The notes: generated by a model not told the origin, from the sequence alone. A stretch of 64,000 nt of DNA from Plectosphaerella cucumerina (GCA_020746995.1 JAGPXD010000001.1:434001-498000), one strand, 5' to 3'. Positions 1 to 13,176 are shown, numbered from the stretch's first letter. Made by a program: numbers and translations.

Positions 1-3000
1 GTCAGGTGCGAGACACCGTTGCGGTACATGATCTGAGTGCCACCAAGCTGGAGGTTGGACGTGTAGATCTCGCGACCCAGGACGTTGTTCAGCGCAGGGG
101 CACCGGTGAGGATGATGGGCTGACCCTCAATCTGAACGGCACGTTGGCCGAGACGGACGAGGTAGGCACCGATACCGACGGAACGGCACGTTACCAGGGT
201 GATGGTGAAGATGTCGTTGTAGGCGCGGCTGGTGGCACCGGCGATGAGACCAGAGCCCCTCAGACACTCGACACCGAGACCATCCTGGGAACCGATGATG
301 GTGACGATCTTGTGGCGCTTCTCACCATCCTCGACGACCTCCTCGGTGATGACAGCCTTCTCGAACTTGTCCTTGCCCTCATCGTCCAGGTACAGGTAGC
401 GGAAGCCACCGTCCTGCTTGGCGGGGTCGTTCCAGGCGACCTTGTAGTAGGGGACAAGCTCATCGGCGACGCCGAGACGGGCACCCGAGTTGGCCGACAG
501 GTAGATGCGAGGGATGCCGAGCTTCTGGGCGAGCTCGGTGCACTTGTAGAAGAAGTTGTCCTCCTTGGGGCCGAACGAACCAATGCGGAAGGTGATGTCG
601 TTGGCGACGACGATGAACTTGCGGCCCTTGGGGTACTCGGGAGTCTTGGCGTTGAAGATCCAGGCGACCATACCGCAGTTGTTGGTACCAGGCTCGCGGT
701 TGACCTCCTCGAGGTTGTCCAGGTCGTCGAGCACAAGCTCCGTGTAGGTGACGCAGTCGCCCGACTTGGGCTGCGTGGCAGCCAGAGCCGGGTTGAGCTT
801 GATGGCCTGGGTCCAGCTGTTCTGGGTGGCCTGGCGGAAGAGCTCGGGGAAGTCGTAGACGTACTGGGTGCCCATGAGGTGAGCCTTGTAACGCTTGGGC
901 TGCAGCCAGTTCTTGGTCGGGTAGGGCGTGGCCACGGGGAGCAGGTGCATGGGGCCCCTCTCGTTGGAGCCACCGATGCTGTGGAAGACCCATTCGCCCT
1001 TCTCGGACTTCCTCTCCGAGTAGATGTCGACCTCAACAACGTATCCCGAGGTATTGTTGATGATGACACGCAGGGGGTACGGGACACCGGTCTGGGGATC
1101 CGTGCAGATGATACGGATCTCGACCTGGGAGACACGCAGGCGCCAGCCGCGGGGACCGAAGCGGTCCAGGAAGCCCTGCAGCTTGTCCTCAACCTCGGAA
1201 GGCTCCAGCTGGAAGACGGGAGTGAAGTTGATGAAGATGTGGTTGAGATCCGAGTTGTTGTTGCCAATGATCTCAAGCGCATCAAAGATGTCGTTGACGA
1301 CGCGGTCGGCCTCCGAGATGAGGTACTCGGTGGTGGGGATCTCGTCGCGGAGGCGGCCGGGCCTGATGACCGCGCGAGTGAAGTAGCGCTTGTCGGTCTC
1401 GACGGCCTTGCCAATACCCTCGTACACGTGAATGTTCTTGTTCTCCGTGAAGACGGGCTTGATGTGGAACTTGTTCAGGCGGGCAAGCTCAAGCTGGAAG
1501 GCGAGGGCGGGCTCGCTGTGACGAATGCTCGAGTCCTCGACGTACTCGGGTCCACGGAACGTGTAGTAGCCGGGGTACGAGCCGTCGGCGTGACCGCAGA
1601 TGAACGAGATGCGGCGGACACCATTGGCGAGCAGATCCTCCTTGAACTGGGCGACCAGGGGCCTGATGCGGTCCAGGATCTCCTGGTCGTTCCTGCTCTC
1701 CGAGTCGCGGACGGCGACGTTGACAACGGCGGAAAGCTCCTCGTTGCGCACGACCTTGGGGGTGACAAACTTACGCTTGCCAGTGAGGTCGGGGATGAGG
1801 CCAGGGGCGGAGGCCTTCTTGGGCTTGGCGCCGTTGAGCTTGAGCTTCTCGAGCGCCTTGAACAGGTCCTCCTCGACGTCGTCAAGGTACTTGCAGGGAA
1901 CGATGACACCCTTGCGGTTGGGCTCGTCCTCGATCCTGGAGTTGAAGTAGGACATGTCGCTGATGGAGGACACGCGCTTGAACTCGAACTGGCCGCTGGG
2001 GGTGGCGGGGCTCGAGGGCGCGGCCGACTGCAAGGGCAGGCCGTACTCGCTCTGGCCAATCTTCCTGAGGGTGAAGTCCCAGGTGACGAAGGTAGGCCTG
2101 TCCTCCTCCTCGTGGTACTCGATCGCCTTGATGATGTAGGCCCTATAGGCCCTGCGGACGTAGACCTCGAGAGCGGCGATGGAGACCCAGGGGTCCTCAT
2201 GAGCGAAGAAGAGGGTGAGCACGTCGAAGACGGTGTACTTGGAGTCGACGACCTCCTTGATGATGTCGAGCCTGGGCTGACGGTGCTCAAGGCCGGCCTC
2301 GCCGTAGCGAGACTCGACGACGGAGGACTTGAGAATGTGCTCCATCTGGGAGGTGCGCTCCTCGAGCGAGGGCAGCGAGCACTGGATCATGATCTCACGG
2401 GCCTTGAGCGACACCTTGGAGGTGGCGCGCGAGGCCTGGAGCTCGGTGAGGTGCTTGAGCGTGTCGCGCAGGTAGCGGCTGATGTTGCCAACGCCGGGCT
2501 TGTTGGGGCGGTACTCCTCCAGGATGGCGAGGATCAGCTGGCTCTTGGCCATGACGCGGCTGTGTGACAGAACAGTCTGGACGACCTTGGAGACGTCGTC
2601 CTTGTTTTGGTCACGGAGCCTGAGGATGACGGACTCCTCCTGGGTGCCAGCGCCGGTGAAGAGCGACTCGGTCTGGGCGTACTGCTCGAGCAGGTCCTTG
2701 AAGACGTTGAGCTCGTGCGCCTTCTGGCCCTCGGCGTAGGCGTCGAGGACAGCAGTGAGGGGCGCGAGGGTGGTCTTGAGGAGGTCGACATCGCCAGATG
2801 CAACGTTCTCCTCGATGAACTTCTGGAAGGCCTTGGCGAGGGGCTTGGCGGGGAAGTCGACGTGCCTGGACTTGGCGCGCTCAACAATCTGGGTGAACTG
2901 AGCGTCCAGCTTCTGCGGCATGCGCGAGTGCAGGGCGGCAAACTGGGCGTTCCACTCGCTGTAGGGCAGCTCGGGATTGCGCAGGACCTCGATGAGCTCC

Positions 3001-5665
3001 TTGAGGGTGGGCAGCATGATGACCGAGTTGTCGTAGCCGAGCAGAATGTTGTTGAGGACATTGTGCAGAACCGAGAAGCGCTGAGCGGGCTTGGAGCCGA
3101 CGGCCACGGGCTCGCCGTAGCTGGGGAGCTGGCCGACGAAGGGCTGGGCCTGCTTGACGCGGGTAGGGTCATCCAGGGCGAGGATTCCGAGAATGTCACC
3201 AGCCTCAAGGGTCGATCCGGGCTGCTTGATGAGCTGGACATGACCATCCTCGGAGGCAATGAGAGGCATGTACATCTTCATGACCTCGACCTCGGCGAAG
3301 CTCTCGCCGGCCTTGACGTGGGAGCCATTGTCGACGAGGTACTTGACCAGCTTACCAGGGCTGGGGGTCCTGAGCTGGGTGGGGTCGTTCTCCTGCTCGA
3401 GCAGGCAGGTCTTGCCGTCGACGGAGAGGCGCGTGGCGCCGACCTCCTCCTTCCAGTAGACGCTGTGGCTGCGGCCATCAAGCAGAATCAGGAGACCACC
3501 GTCACTGAGGACACGCACGCCAACGGCGGCCTTGGATCCGTTGATGAACAGGTGGTAGCTGTCGACACTGGCGCGGGTGGCGGTGAACTTGTAGCGGAAG
3601 CCCTCGTAGATGAAGTCGATGGCAAAGACGGTCTTGAGGATGTCCTTGGAGGGCACCTGGCCCTTGTCCAGACTCTTGCGGTACTCGGAGATGCAGGCCT
3701 CGCTGGCGATGTGGGCCTTGGTGACGGCACCGCTGACGACGGCGAGCATGGGGTCGGGGCGCTCGGCAGTCAGCTTCTTGGTGATGAGCTCATCGAGCCA
3801 GCCGGTGGTGATGGTGTTGTCCTCGAAGGCCTCGGTCTCGAGCAGCTTGATGAGGTACTCGACGGTGGTCCTGAAGTCACCACGAATGCTCAGCTCCTTC
3901 AGGGCGACAACCATGTGCTTCCTCGACGCGGAACGGTTCTCGCCGTAGGCGAAGATGTGGCCGAATTGCGAGTCGGAGAAGCTGTGAATGGACGAGGCGG
4001 AACTGACGGAGAAGTAACCCCAGACGTTGGAGCTACTCCTGAAGTTCAGATCGTGCATGACACCGTTGGAAGGCTTGAAGCCCTCGCCGGGATCCTCGGA
4101 GGTGATACGGCAAGCGGTGGTGTGACCCTTGGGCCTCGGCCGCCTCTGGCTCTTCTCGCTGCTGGGGTCCTTGAACTCAAAGTCGATCTCGGTCGACGTC
4201 TTGGGGTCGACACCGTACAGCAGGCGGATGTCGCGGATCCTGTGGAGGGGGATACCCATGGCGACCTGAAGCTGGGCGGCGGGCAGGTTGACGCCGCTGA
4301 CCATCTCAGTGGTGGGGTGCTCGACCTGCAGACGGGGGTTGAGCTCGAGGAAGTAGAACTTGTCGTCGGCGTGCGAGTAGAGGTACTCGACAGTACCGGC
4401 GGAGACGTAGCCGACCAGCCTGCCGAGACGAACGGCGGCGTCCTCCATGGCCTTGAAGGTGATGTCCTTGGCGATGGTGACGGGAGCCTCCTCAATGATC
4501 TTCTGGTGACGCCTCTGGACGGAGCAATCTCTGCCGAAGAGCGAGATGTTGTTTCCGTACTGATCAGCCAGCAGCTGGACCTCGAGATGCCTGGCGTTTC
4601 CGGCAAGCTTCATGATGAAGATGGGGGAGCCGGGAATCTCGCTGGCGGCGGCCTTGTAGAGCTGCTCAAAGCCCTCCTCGGACACACACTTGCGGATACC
4701 CTTACCACCACCACCTTCCGAGGCCTTGACCATGACGGGGAAGCCAATGGCCTTGGCCTTCTCGAGACCCTCCTGCCACGAGGTGACGCAGCCCTTGGCG
4801 TAAACGTCATCCTGAACGGTGACGATGCCGTTGCTGTCAACCTCGACCTTGTCGACTCCTGTGCCCGACCACGGGATGCAGGGGACCTGGGCGTGCTGAG
4901 CAACGATTGTGGAGGAGATCTTGTCACCGAGAGAGCGCATGGCAGACCCCGGAGGTCCGATGAAGACGATCTTCTTGGGTGACGCGGCGAGCGACTCGGG
5001 GAGTTTGGGGTTTTCGGAGGCGTGGCCCCTGCGGACGCACGATTAGCGGGAGTGCCGGGAGAAGGCTCTGGGGGAGAAGGGCTTACCATCCTGCCCACAC
5101 GGCGTGGACGTTCATGCGCTCCGCAATGTCGACGATCAGCTCGACGTTTGCGTAGTTGTGGTTGTTGGTGCCGCCGGGGACCTCGACGTAGTGGTCGGCC
5201 ATGCGGATGTAGTCGGCGTTGGCAGCCAAGTCCTCGGGGGTGGCCATCACAGTGAACTGGATGGCCTTCTCGTCGCCAAAGGTCTCGTACGCCCATTTCC
5301 GCACCGATCGGATCTCCTTGACGGCGGCGATACCGTTGTTGGCGATCAGGACCTGTTGTGTGCCGAGGCATCGTCAGCGCGGGTTTCCCGGACATCCCCA
5401 ACAACAAAGTCGGAAAAAAGGGGGGCAGTGCAGATCTCTACGCCGCCGCCAGCAGACGGGGAAGGACGGAGGGAAAACGTACGTTTGTGATGACGGTGTG
5501 ACCGTCGTGCTCGGCCACAAAGTCCTTGACCTTGGAGGACGGGGCATTGGCGAGCTTGTTGCCGCCGATGAAGTGGTCGGCGATGTTGTGCTTCTCGGCG
5601 TAGGTGGCCTTGCCGTTGACGTGGGGAACAACCCGGCCATTGCCGTTCGTCGTGGTTGTGTGCAT
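1..5665 (-). CDS. ACC1: Acetyl-CoA carboxylase, 3' end outside window
   Basis: Cytosolic multidomain enzyme that makes malonyl-CoA, the committed step of fatty-acid synthesis. Exons on the minus strand are 5665-5483, 5352-5087 and 5028 to the left edge, with introns of 130 and 58 bp (GTACGT and GTAAGC donors) and phases that join cleanly. About 1,825 residues are visible. In order they show the biotin carboxylase domain starting near residue 61, the ATP-grasp glycine loop GGGGKGI near 255, the biotinyl motif EVMKM with the modified lysine at residue 734 (codon 3278-3276), the long central ACC domain, and the first part of the carboxyltransferase domain (from about residue 1500, including NSGARLG). 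The rest of the carboxyltransferase domain, roughly 400 residues, lies beyond base 1. The start MHTTTTNGNG fits filamentous fungal homologues. No lesion is seen. The opposite strand carries long open frames that are codon-bias shadows. Confidence 0.97.
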
Positions 5666-6040
5666 GGCTGCGGCTGTTCTGGGGTGATTCGGAGAGAGGG
5701 TATCAGTGAAGATTTGGCCCGTCGTCTATAGCGAGTTTTGCGGACTCGTCTGCGCGTGCTGGTTGTATCCTGGGGAGGAGGATGTCTGTCGTCCCTAGGG
5801 GCCGCGTATTATGATTTCGTTGGGGGTGGGAGTCTTGAAGCTCTCCGGTGCTACAAGGACTCGGACGGGTATCTGTATGGAAACAAGGAGGAGAGGGTCG
5901 GGATGAATGGAAAAAAAGTGTCGAGGGGGAGTTCGTGAAGAGAGGAGGGGAAGGGAAGGAAGCAAGATTCGATCGAGGAGGAGGATGGGCTCGGGTCGAT
6001 ATCTAGAGTCTAGGACGGAAGGCGAGGGTCGGCATGTTAG
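5666..6040 (-). promoter_or_regulatory. Probable ACC1 5' leader, pyrimidine-rich
   Basis: Read on the minus strand, the 350 bases before the ACC1 start are strongly C/T-rich, with long CT runs around 5900-6000. This is typical of the leader of a highly expressed fungal housekeeping gene. It also contains a short upstream reading frame (6043-5795, 82 codons) that ends before the ACC1 start, so a uORF is possible. The transcription start cannot be fixed from sequence. Confidence 0.45.
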
Positions 6041-9000
6041 CAAAAAAGTTTCCCATCCCGCCGGGCGGTCTTGTTGGGGAAGGCCCAGTCCAGGCAGTGA
6101 GCCTGAGTGCCGCTAATTTGCAGTGGGAGGGCGAGCAACGGGGGGTGGAATTGGCAGGAGCAAGGGGCGCGGCGCGCGACGTCAGGGGTGGCGGGGCAGG
6201 AACATCCCATCCATCTGGGACTGCTTCCTTCCTTTCCCCAAGGACCCAAGGACTCCAAGGGGCCCAATAGGCCGCAGGTCCCCTCCAAATGCATGGATCG
6301 GCCCCTGGGTACCCGCCCGCGCTCCACGGTACCCGGCGGATTGAGACCCGGTGATTGGGCCCTGAGACACGCGTGGGGTGCGGAAGGGGAGCGAAGCTGC
6401 CGAGGGGCAGCACTGCGCATCCATCCGCGGGCAGCCGGAGGGGGGAAGAACGACAAGGGGGGGCAATATTTCTCGGGGGCTTCAACTTGGAGTCTGTCAC
6501 ATACCAGTGCGATTCCTGGGCTCTTACGTCGTGTGTGAGGTGGTCGGGATGGCGGGACACTGTCTCGATGGTCAGAAGCTGTGGCGGTTGGCGCATTCTT
6601 TGGTTCGAGGGAGAAGAGCAGGGAGCAGCAGGAGTATTCGAATGTCTCGCGCCCAGGCCAGCCAGGGTGTGGGTAGGAGGTCGGGAACGGTTCGATCTCG
6701 AGATAGGGGACGTACCTTTTACGGACGTCTGGCGCGCAACAGCAACGTGCGGGCTCCCTCGTGGCGTGTTTCGACGCAGCCTTGTGTCGTGTGCCGTTGG
6801 AGCTATCGCGACGGCAAGGAGAGAGAGCGAAGGGGAGGGTAATGCGATTATGGATGTTTGTGCGACGACTGTCACTGGGAGAGAGAGAAGAGCATCAAGA
6901 GCGCAAGAAGCGTGCGACGCGGGAGGGGCAGAGGTGTTTTATGGCATCCATCCCATCTGTACGTCAACACCGACTGCAGCAGCACCAACAGCTCAGCGAG
7001 AGCTTCACCGCGGCCGTGGCCCGGGACCCGGTTCGGCCGTGAGATAGGGGACTCCCGGGAGGCCGGAGCCCACGAATGGGAGGAGGGGCCACAGGCCGGC
7101 ATGAATTGACTTTTGTCTAGCACCTCACGCCGTGATGCAGCCGATTACTGGCAGAGCTGTATGTGTTGGTTCCTGTACAAGCTGCGCCATGTCTCTCCGG
7201 AGGTGCTGATGGGCCATCCGGCCGGCGGACGAGGTACGGCACGTCGCAAGTACCGTGACGTGACCCGGGGGCGCCTCAAGCTGCACCGTCGTGGGGCAGG
7301 GACAAGGACAAGGACGGGCCCGGTCGTGCGGGTGGATGGAAGGTGCGCAGGTGCGGCAGGGCAAGTGTGAGCCGCGACTCAACCAATGGCCGGGGTGTTG
7401 GGGTGAAGCGTGAGGATGATCCCGTCACGGCCGGACAATCTGGCGACGTCGGGAGTTGGATGGAGACTGGACAGCTGCGGTACCGTTCGGCCGTGGCTTG
7501 GGCTTGGCTTGAGTACCCCCCCGGTTGGCCGGCTGGCTTTCAGATTTTGCCCCTCCAGAGGTCGTTTCCATCTTGGGCCCTAGCGTCGACTCCAAAAATT
7601 CCCCATCCTCACCCAAACGTCAAGCATCTCGCTGTCTCTTCGCTGCGACTCGGGGACTTGTGTAATCGGCGTCGCCTTGTTCGCTGAAATGTTCTGGGCA
7701 ACTTGCGGGTCTTCATACAGCTTGCTTGCTTGCCACGCGGTCAGCTTCGCTCTAGGCACTCCCAGGATCACCGTGTCGAGTGACATCCAGGTCTAAACAA
7801 AGACACACCTTGTTGCCCCCAAGTCGATGCCCCCTGCCATCCCCTGCCGGAGTGCCCCAGAGATTCCGATCCCGTTGAGCGACCCTCGAGACAGGGGTGC
7901 TGGCTGCTGTCTCCTGTCACCCCCGATCTCCAGAGTCATAATCAGGCCACTTTGCGGGAGCTAGGTCGCGGGCCACGGGGCATTTAGACAATGCCCGTAC
8001 AGACGGCGCGCATCACAGGTCTCGGCGTGGCTACTGTTTCTATCTGGGCTTCTATATCAAGACCGACGTCCGCATCCATCGTGGTGCAGCTACTTGCTAC
8101 CCTCTGACGAACGATGCCTACTGCCCGCCGAGCGCCCGATCGCTGGCCCAATGCACCGCCCGATAATAAACTGCCCGCCTCAACAACCCCAAATCTCCGA
8201 CTCCACCATGGCCCGAACCGGCTTAGCTCCCCATCCCTCCCATCATCCAACGGCCTCACTCTCCACGTCCGTCCCAGTCAGTCCCAGTCTTCCTCGATTC
8301 ACCATCCTTCTGCCCATCAACAATGACGCTCAATTTACGGCCGACGGCACCAGGCAAAACACCTCGGCGTTACGAGCGAAAACCGAGCATGTCTCTCGGT
8401 GCGACCATCCCTCAAGACATGCAGAGAATTGGACTCTGGTGTCGGGTTCAATGTTCAATGTTCAGCCCCCGGCGCGGACGGGAAACACGCTCGCTCCCGC
8501 CCCAGACCCGCCCGCAGATCCCCAACATTTGCCCGCCGTCTGCCGCCGCGACTCCGGCGCTTACTCCTGCTCGTGCTCCCTCGCCTTGCTCAGACACGGA
8601 CGTCCGTTCGCCCTTGGGGTCCATTGGAATATGCAATGCACCTCGGCCGAGACCTCGATGCCCAGGTGTTGACGATTCCACCGTGATCATGTCCTGTTGA
8701 ACTCAATCCATTGCATGTCGTGCGCGATGTCATGCGTGTTCTTGAACCTGCAGCTGAACGACGCCACGCCTCCAAGAACCCAGCGAGCCTCATAGCTTTG
8801 AGACATCAGATACAGCCAACTGCTTCGTACATGTTCCCTACAACACATACTCACGACACAAGTAACGATTTCTGGAATAAGTCGAATGCTTCATCTAGCT
8901 ATCTAGCCCTCAGCCCATACTCACACCACATTCCATCATGCCATACAAACACCGCTTCCAACACGCTCATCGACAAAAGGAATTATTGAGGGTATATCAT

Positions 9001-9140
9001 GACTAACGAACGCCCGCCTGCCAGCCCGTCCTTCCCCTCACCATACTAAAAGGTGTGCTATTATCATGTTCAATGAGCCGCCCCGCCCCGTGCAATGTGC
9101 AAATCGTAACCTCTCCCCCGGCCACCTCGGCCTTCCCAGC
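6041..9140. other. Gene-poor stretch between ACC1 and nudE
   Basis: No reading frame here resembles a known protein. The open frames on both strands (for example 6875-6003 and 8094-8672) are low-complexity, lack plausible splice structure and overlap one another. The ACC1 promoter and the nudE 3' UTR must lie here. Otherwise I see nothing I can name. Confidence 0.5.
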
Positions 9141-11009
9141 TTAGTACGTCTCCTCCTCGAGCAGGTCGTTGGCATCCACCACCGACCGCCGCGAAGACGC
9201 CCTAAAGTCCATCCCGCTGCTCGTCCGCCGGCTCGGCATGCCTCCGCTCTGCCGCCGTCCCGGCACGGGAATCGCGCTGCTCGGCACCGGGATGCCGCTG
9301 GCGCCCGCCTCGACCTCATAGCGCGAGTACGTGCCCCTGCGGCTCGGTGTGCGGAGCTCGCCTGCTGCCGCCGCGTCTTCGTCGAGCTCGTCCATATCGA
9401 CTCGCGAGATGCTGGCAGAGTGTCCGTGCATGCCGATGGAGCTGCGCGGGCGGCCGAGGGGTGTTCGTGCGCCTGAGATGGAGCTGCGGCTCATGGGTCG
9501 TGGGGGAGGGATCATCTCTGTCCTGCTCGACGGCCGTGCGTACGACGAAATGCTAGCTCGCGAGCTTGGCCGGGACATCGACGCGTCCGAGTCGCCGTGC
9601 GGGTTGCGGTTGGGAAGGGGTCCGAAGGATAGTCTGCTGACGCCTGAGGTGCTGGGTCGGGAGACGTGGCGGGATGTTGCGCCCGTGGTGGCAGGGCCGC
9701 GGGGGTTGGTGGGGGTGGTCTCGTCGCCGCCGTGGACGGACGAGGAGGCCGTGGAGCCAACGGTGCGCTTCCTCGTGCGGATAGTAACCGTCGAGGGAAC
9801 GTTGCTGGCGCCGTGGACGGAGGACCTCGGCGACGCGCGGGGCGGGGTGTTGACGGGCGCGGGCAGCTTGGACCGGGCCGACTGGACCCGGGCCTCGAGC
9901 CGCTGCATCTGGGCCGTGAGGCTCCTGATGTGGGTGAGGGAGTTTGAGGCGGGGATACGGTGCGACGTGCCACGGGCACCGGGGAGCCTGGGCGCCGGTG
10001 TTCGGGTGGCGGCAGTGGCGGCGCCGGCGGCGGTGGGGCGCGTCGGGGGCCTTGATGAAGTTGAGCTGCCGAATGCCGGCCGCGGCTTGGGTGTGATGCT
10101 GTGGTCGGCCGAGGGGAGGCGCGACTTGCGCGTGGTGGAGGGGGCGGGCGTCTTTGCGGCCACCTTCTTGGGGGCGGGGGTGGGCGCCGGGACGGAGACA
10201 TCGGACATGGGCGGTGAGGGGGGATCGTGGAGCTGCTTCCCGGCGCGAAGGGGTTCCGTGTCGGGGGGCGTGGTGATGAGCGGCGAGCTGGCGGTGGAAT
10301 CGGGGGAGCGGTCGGCGATCTTGTCAAAGGTGGGCGAGTCGAGCATGGAGAGGTCGGTGGACACGGCCGAGAGGTGGCGCGACTCGTGCTTCTTGATCTT
10401 CTCGCGAAGGACGTCGGTTTCGATCTTGAGGTCTGACAGCTCCTCGCGCAGACGCTGAGCCTCGATGCGGAGGGTCTCGCGCTCGCGGTCGGCCAGCTTG
10501 ATCTCCTCCTCCATCATGACACCGCGCTCGATGGCCACGTTATACTTTTGCTCCATGTCCTCGAGTGAGGACGTGGTGTTGCGGGCCTGGCGCTCAAAGT
10601 CATCGTTGGCAACCTCGATGTCGCGCAGCTTGAGCGTCAGCGCCCTGCTGGTCTCGCGCAGCGTGGTGATCTCCTTCTCGAGGGTGTTCTGCGCGGCGTT
10701 TGCTTCCGTCTTGGACTGCTTGTACTTGGACTAGGAGGGGTCAGCGTCTTAAAAGCACAGACGGTATCGGACGGTGCTCACCTTCCACTCGTCCACCTCA
10801 AAGCTCAGGCTCTCTGCCTTTTCCCTAAGACCGCGCTCGCGCTTCTCAGCGGCCTCGATATCCTTCTCCAGCTCTTGCTCAAGCTCCTTGCTGGACTCCC
10901 TGAACTCTGCGAGCTCTGCCTCGAGCACCTCATACTGCGACTTGTACCAAGTGAGGGCATCCTCAGCGGTGGTGGCCTCGCTCGGGGGCGAGGATGGCGG
11001 CTCGGCCAT
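9141..11009 (-). CDS. nudE: Nuclear distribution protein NudE homologue
   Basis: Cytoplasmic dynein regulator that bridges LIS1/NudF and dynein in nuclear migration. Exons are 11009-10782 and 10730-9141, with a 51-bp phase-0 intron (GTGAGC...TAG), giving 605 residues. Residues 20-190 form a nearly continuous coiled coil (E/K/L heptads; motifs WYKSQYEVLEAEL and YNVAIERGVMMEEEI). This is the conserved NudE/RO11 region that binds LIS1 and dynein. The remaining 400 residues are Ser/Pro/Arg/Thr-rich and probably disordered, as in other filamentous ascomycete NudE proteins. The start MAEPPSSPPS is the only in-frame Met before the coiled coil. Confidence in the family is high; the tail is not diagnostic. 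Confidence 0.93.
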
Positions 11010-12182
11010 TTTGGGTGACTGTGGTGGTTGGCGATGCGAAGGCGCCTATTGGGACATGAGGTCGGCCGATATGATCGTCAGGTGCAATCGTCGAGCAAAC
11101 AGAAGCTTTGTACGTCTCCAAAGTCGGCTTGCGTGTCGTTTGCGTGTCGATAATTATGTCGAAACAAAGGGAAGTAATCTAGGAGTGTAGGTAGAGAGCG
11201 TGGGAGTCGTCGCAGGCACGGAAGCCGGAGGCGAAAAGGTTTTTGATGGTTATTTTCTTTCTTGTTTGAGGTTCTGAGAACAAAGAGAGGGCAGAGTCTC
11301 GTCTGTTCGTTCTTGACGTCAAGCCTGCCAGGGGGGAAATTGCGGCCTGGTAGGGAGTCGTCGGGGTTGAGTGTCGCGCCTGCGGTCGGAGGGGCAGCGA
11401 GACGTTCGAAAGGGGTCTTCTGGCTGGGCGCACGGGTTGTCGTTTGTCGAAATGTCGGCTGGCAAACCCCTTTACTTACCTGGCGTCGGAAGCCGTCGTG
11501 GGGTGTCGTGGTGCCGTCGGTGCCGCTGTTGTCGTCGGTTGTCGGATGTCGATGGAGGAGGGAGAAATCCCACGGGGCCAGCGCTGTCATCAGGCCGCCT
11601 GCTTCATTGGATCCCGACCTCCACCTGTTGCTGTCGGGTTGTTGCGCTGGCTGCCCAGTGGCTGGTGCTTGGTCACGGTCCAATGTTGATGTGGACTCCT
11701 TGTGCTGGCATGGCGCTTTGCCCCTTCAGGACTGGTTTGCTACCACGGGCAACCCGTGTGCACGGGCCTCATGCCAGCCACACGCTAGACCGTGTTTGAG
11801 CACGCGCTTCTCCTGTCCTGTCGCAATGTGTTTTCCTTCTTCAGCATCAAACTGTCCGATAGCTTTGACTTTGTTTCCTCTTCCACAAACATCACACAGG
11901 ATTTTCAACATTGTCTATAAAGCTGGGTTACTTCTCACTTCTCGATTCTGGCCGTTAAAGAACATCCAATAAGTGATCATTCACATCTCCGAAAGCTCCG
12001 CTCCCTCCGAAACGGTTGATGTCGGCGTTCATGCAGCTCAATGCATTCTTCAGTTCCAGATCCACCGCCCTCCGCCTGTGCGCAGCATGTATCCTCCCAC
12101 TGCCTCAGTGCGGGTCGGGTACATCGCATCTTTCGAGGAGGTTGGCCAACCTCGTCATCGACGACGAAACACAACAATCAAC
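11010..12182. other. Intergenic: nudE promoter and nitrilase 3' flank
   Basis: The region lies upstream of nudE and downstream of the nitrilase stop codon, both on the minus strand. Overlapping open frames on both strands (e.g. 11262-11972 and 11683-11078) show no recognisable domain and no consistent splicing. No RNA gene is seen. Confidence 0.5.
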
Positions 12183-13176
12183 TCACTTTCGATACTTGTC
12201 CAAGAGATGAGCGAACAGCTCTGGTCGGTTGTAGTGTCCAGCATAGTCCTGCGCTCGTCAGCAACTTGCCTCTCCTCATCCCTTCAGTCTGACGGACCAT
12301 GGTGTACTTCACCTTGACCAGATCATCGATATCGCATTCTGCGTAGACCAGATCCCCGTCGCTGTCTTCGCTTATCTTCCTCCCAGGACCCATGATGAAC
12401 GATCTCTTCTTCCCCTTCTCTTCGAGTAGATACTCCCTCGCCTCTGGAGTCGCCCCATAAGCCTCAATCGCGTCGTCGTCCAACACCGCGACAGATGCCA
12501 CCACGAAGCAGCCAGAGAAGAGCGCCGTGTGCTGCGCTGTCAGCTGCGCGGCCATCCCCACGTCTTGCCCTGGGCAAAAGTGAGGCGGCCACGACGACAC
12601 GTGGACGACCGGATACTCCAGCCCAGCAGCCCAGATCGCCAACGGGTTCCCGTTCTCCCCACAGATGAGGCTGCTCAGAGCACCGCCCAGATCCGTCTCC
12701 ACGGCAGCCTTACTCCCCGTCTCGCCCGGTGTGTGGACAAGACGTTCGCCCACCGTCGGCACGTACTTCTGGTGCTTGTGCAGCAGCGTCCCATCGCGCC
12801 CAAAGAAGAGCTGCGTGTTCCACAGCGTGCCCGTCGTGTTCTTCCGACGCTCGGTGATCCCCACGACGGCGTAAATATTGCCATCTCGACATGCCGCTGA
12901 AAGAGCGTCCACCTCCGGGCCCGGTACCTCGACCGCTTCATTGAAGAGCTTGCAGAAGAGAGAGGGCGCAGGCTCGGTGCTCACGGGCAGTAGCTCAAGC
13001 CAGCCAGGGTAGCCGGGGACGAATGCTTCGGGGAACCCAATGACGTCGGCGCCCTCGCGGCCGGCTTCTCGAATGAGCGAGCATGCCCTTTCGGTTGTCG
13101 CTGTCTTGTCGAGGAAGACCGGGGCTGCTTGTACGGCAGCCAGCTTCATGTGGCTTATTCGAGTCGTTGGTTCCAT
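12183..13176 (-). CDS. Nitrilase / cyanide hydratase family enzyme
   Basis: Carbon-nitrogen hydrolase predicted to hydrolyse a nitrile to an acid (or amide) in the cytosol. Exons are 13176-12298 and 12248-12183, with a 49-bp intron, giving 314 residues. The catalytic triad of the superfamily is visible: Glu50 in GFPEAF, Lys137 in HKHQKYVPT and Cys172 in SLICGEN. The last exon encodes AGHYNRPELFAHLLDKYRK, the conserved nitrilase C-terminal segment, which is why I splice here. The donor is an unusual GTCCGT. If the intron is retained, the frame stays open for another 39 codons and ends at 12178 with an unrelated tail. The exact substrate (arylacetonitrile, aliphatic nitrile or cyanide) cannot be told from sequence. 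Confidence 0.92.

Noticed and set aside
6..4982. Two very long plus-strand open frames (853 and 791 codons) opposite ACC1
   Set aside because: They are rich in Leu/Val/Asp/Gly in a pattern produced by reverse-reading a GC3-biased gene. The minus strand encodes intact acetyl-CoA carboxylase with all motifs.
6003..6875. 290-codon minus-strand frame upstream of ACC1
   Set aside because: Low-complexity, overlapped by several other frames on both strands; no splice sites or domain. It lies where the ACC1 promoter should be.
8094..8672. 192-codon plus-strand frame
   Set aside because: Pro/Ser/Thr-rich without recognisable features; overlapping frames in all phases suggest compositional openness.
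9331..10458. 375-codon plus-strand frame
   Set aside because: Antisense shadow of the Ser/Arg-rich tail of NudE; Gly/Arg/Val-rich with no family resemblance.
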